Below, piece by piece: positions 63,428-64,000 of a stretch of DNA of 64,000 nucleotides (within the stretch, counting starts at the first letter, position 1; the number at the start of each line of letters is the position of its first letter). A program made the translations under genes and the position numbers. The stretch lies in NCBI RefSeq assembly GCF_001421705.1, contig NZ_LMKO01000028.1, positions 1 through 64,000 on the forward strand, read 5' to 3'. A model generated the notes under the pieces. That model was not told the DNA's origin, did not search any database, and was given only the letters and a program-made list of their open reading frames with translations. The stretch is from Xylophilus sp. Leaf220. Its GTDB lineage: Bacteria; Pseudomonadota; Gammaproteobacteria; Burkholderiales; Burkholderiaceae_C.

Positions 63428-64000
63428 ACGGCGCCCCAGGTGAAGCCGCCGCCGACGCCTTCGAGCATCAGCGTCTGGCCGGGCGTGATCCGGCCGCTGC
63501 GCACGCCGGCATCGAGCGCCAGCGGGATCGACGCGGCCGAGGTGTTGCCGTGCTGGTCGACGGTCACCATGACCTTGTCCATCGACATCTTCAGCTTGCG
63601 TGCGGTGCCCTGCATGATGCGGATGTTGGCCTGGTGCGGAATCAGCCAGTCGATGTCGGCCTCGGTCTTGCCGGCCTTGGCCAGCGTGGCGCGTGCCGCG
63701 CTCTCCAGCACGCCCACCGCCAGCTTGAAGACCGCCTGGCCGTCCATCTTGAGCAGCGGATCGCCCAGGATCTGGCCGCCGGCCACGTTGCCGGGCACGC
63801 ACAGGATGCCGACGTGCCGGCCGTCGGCATGCAGGTCGCTTGCCAGGATGCCGGGAGTGTCGCTGGCTTCCAGCACCACCGCGCCGGCACCGTCGCCGAA
63901 CAGCACGCAGGTGGTGCGGTCGTTGAAATCGAGGATGCGGGAGAAGACTTCCGAGCCTACCACCAGCGCCCGGCGGGCCGAGCCGGTCTGGATCATCGCG
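63412..64000 (-). CDS. fabH: 3-oxoacyl-[acyl-carrier-protein] synthase III, 5' end outside window
   Basis: About 195 C-terminal residues are visible; the start lies beyond the window. They include the [27 protein letters not shown] segment, the catalytic His in [13 protein letters not shown], the Asn in [13 protein letters not shown], and the C-terminal [13 protein letters not shown]. It starts fatty-acid synthesis by condensing acetyl-CoA with malonyl-ACP. The last codons overlap repeat copy g. Confidence 0.96.
   Translation of the reverse strand, partial: AMIQTGSARRALVVGSEVFSRILDFNDRTTCVLFGDGAGAVVLEASDTPGILASDLHADGRHVGILCVPGNVAGGQILGDPLLKMDGQAVFKLAVGVLESAARATLAKAGKTEADIDWLIPHQANIRIMQGTARKLKMSMDKVMVTVDQHGNTSAASIPLALDAGVRSGRITPGQTLMLEGVGGGFTWGAVLLNL

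Overview
The window is a GC-rich (roughly 70%) stretch of a betaproteobacterial chromosome. Gene content and order point to Burkholderiales, most likely Comamonadaceae (Variovorax/Acidovorax/Xylophilus-like). The signs are the runs priB-rpsR-rplI-dnaB, asd-fimV-truA-trpF-trpB-trpA-accD, and fabH-fabD-fabG-acpP-fabF-rpoE-rseA-rseB-degP-lepA-lepB-rnc-era-recO-pdxJ-acpS-nagZ. No rRNA, tRNA, CRISPR array, prophage or insertion sequence was recognised. This placement is inferred from synteny and protein flavour, not from a database search.

Region 1 (1-7.1 kb) is accessory and surface-directed: the 3' part of a class A acid phosphatase gene, then a two-partner secretion locus. That locus encodes an outer-membrane TpsB transporter, a 1181-residue haemagglutinin-like TpsA exoprotein with a long Pro-rich segment and C-terminal cysteines, and two small exported proteins, one FecR-like. 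Region 2 (7.3-17.3 kb) holds a MarR regulator, molybdenum cofactor genes (moaE, moaD, moeA, mobB) interrupted by an oppositely oriented DapA-family gene, and the alaC-hom-thrC amino-acid genes. A complete VapBC-type toxin-antitoxin pair sits between hom and thrC and overlaps the thrC start.

Region 3 (16.9-29.0 kb) is housekeeping: a Mth938-like protein, peroxiredoxin Bcp, a PIN-PhoH protein, dnaB, the rpsF-priB-rpsR-rplI ribosomal operon, the grpE-dnaK-dnaJ chaperone set and a membrane diguanylate cyclase. Region 4 (29.2-43.4 kb) contains a LysR regulator, leuC-leuD-leuB, asd, a FimV-like polar protein, truA, trpFBA, accD, a YggT membrane protein and a LON-substrate-domain protein. Region 5 (43.6-64 kb) contains lysS, a response-regulator diguanylate cyclase, and then the long minus-strand cell-envelope block running from fabH (cut by the window end) through fatty-acid synthesis, the sigma-E stress operon, LepA/LepB, RNase III/Era/RecO, PdxJ, AcpS and NagZ.

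The most striking non-genic observation is a family of seven 41-bp elements spread over the window. Each has a 17-bp GCTAY/RTAGC dyad, a 5-nt spacer, and a GCCGGC hairpin with (in six of seven) a 7-nt loop. They sit in gaps between genes and repeatedly touch stop codons or ribosome-binding regions. Other structures of note are a 124-bp imperfect palindrome upstream of lysS, a duplicated 87-bp GC-rich unit between recO and era, DnaA-box-like sites near dnaK, dnaB and between degP and lepA, and several clear intrinsic terminators.
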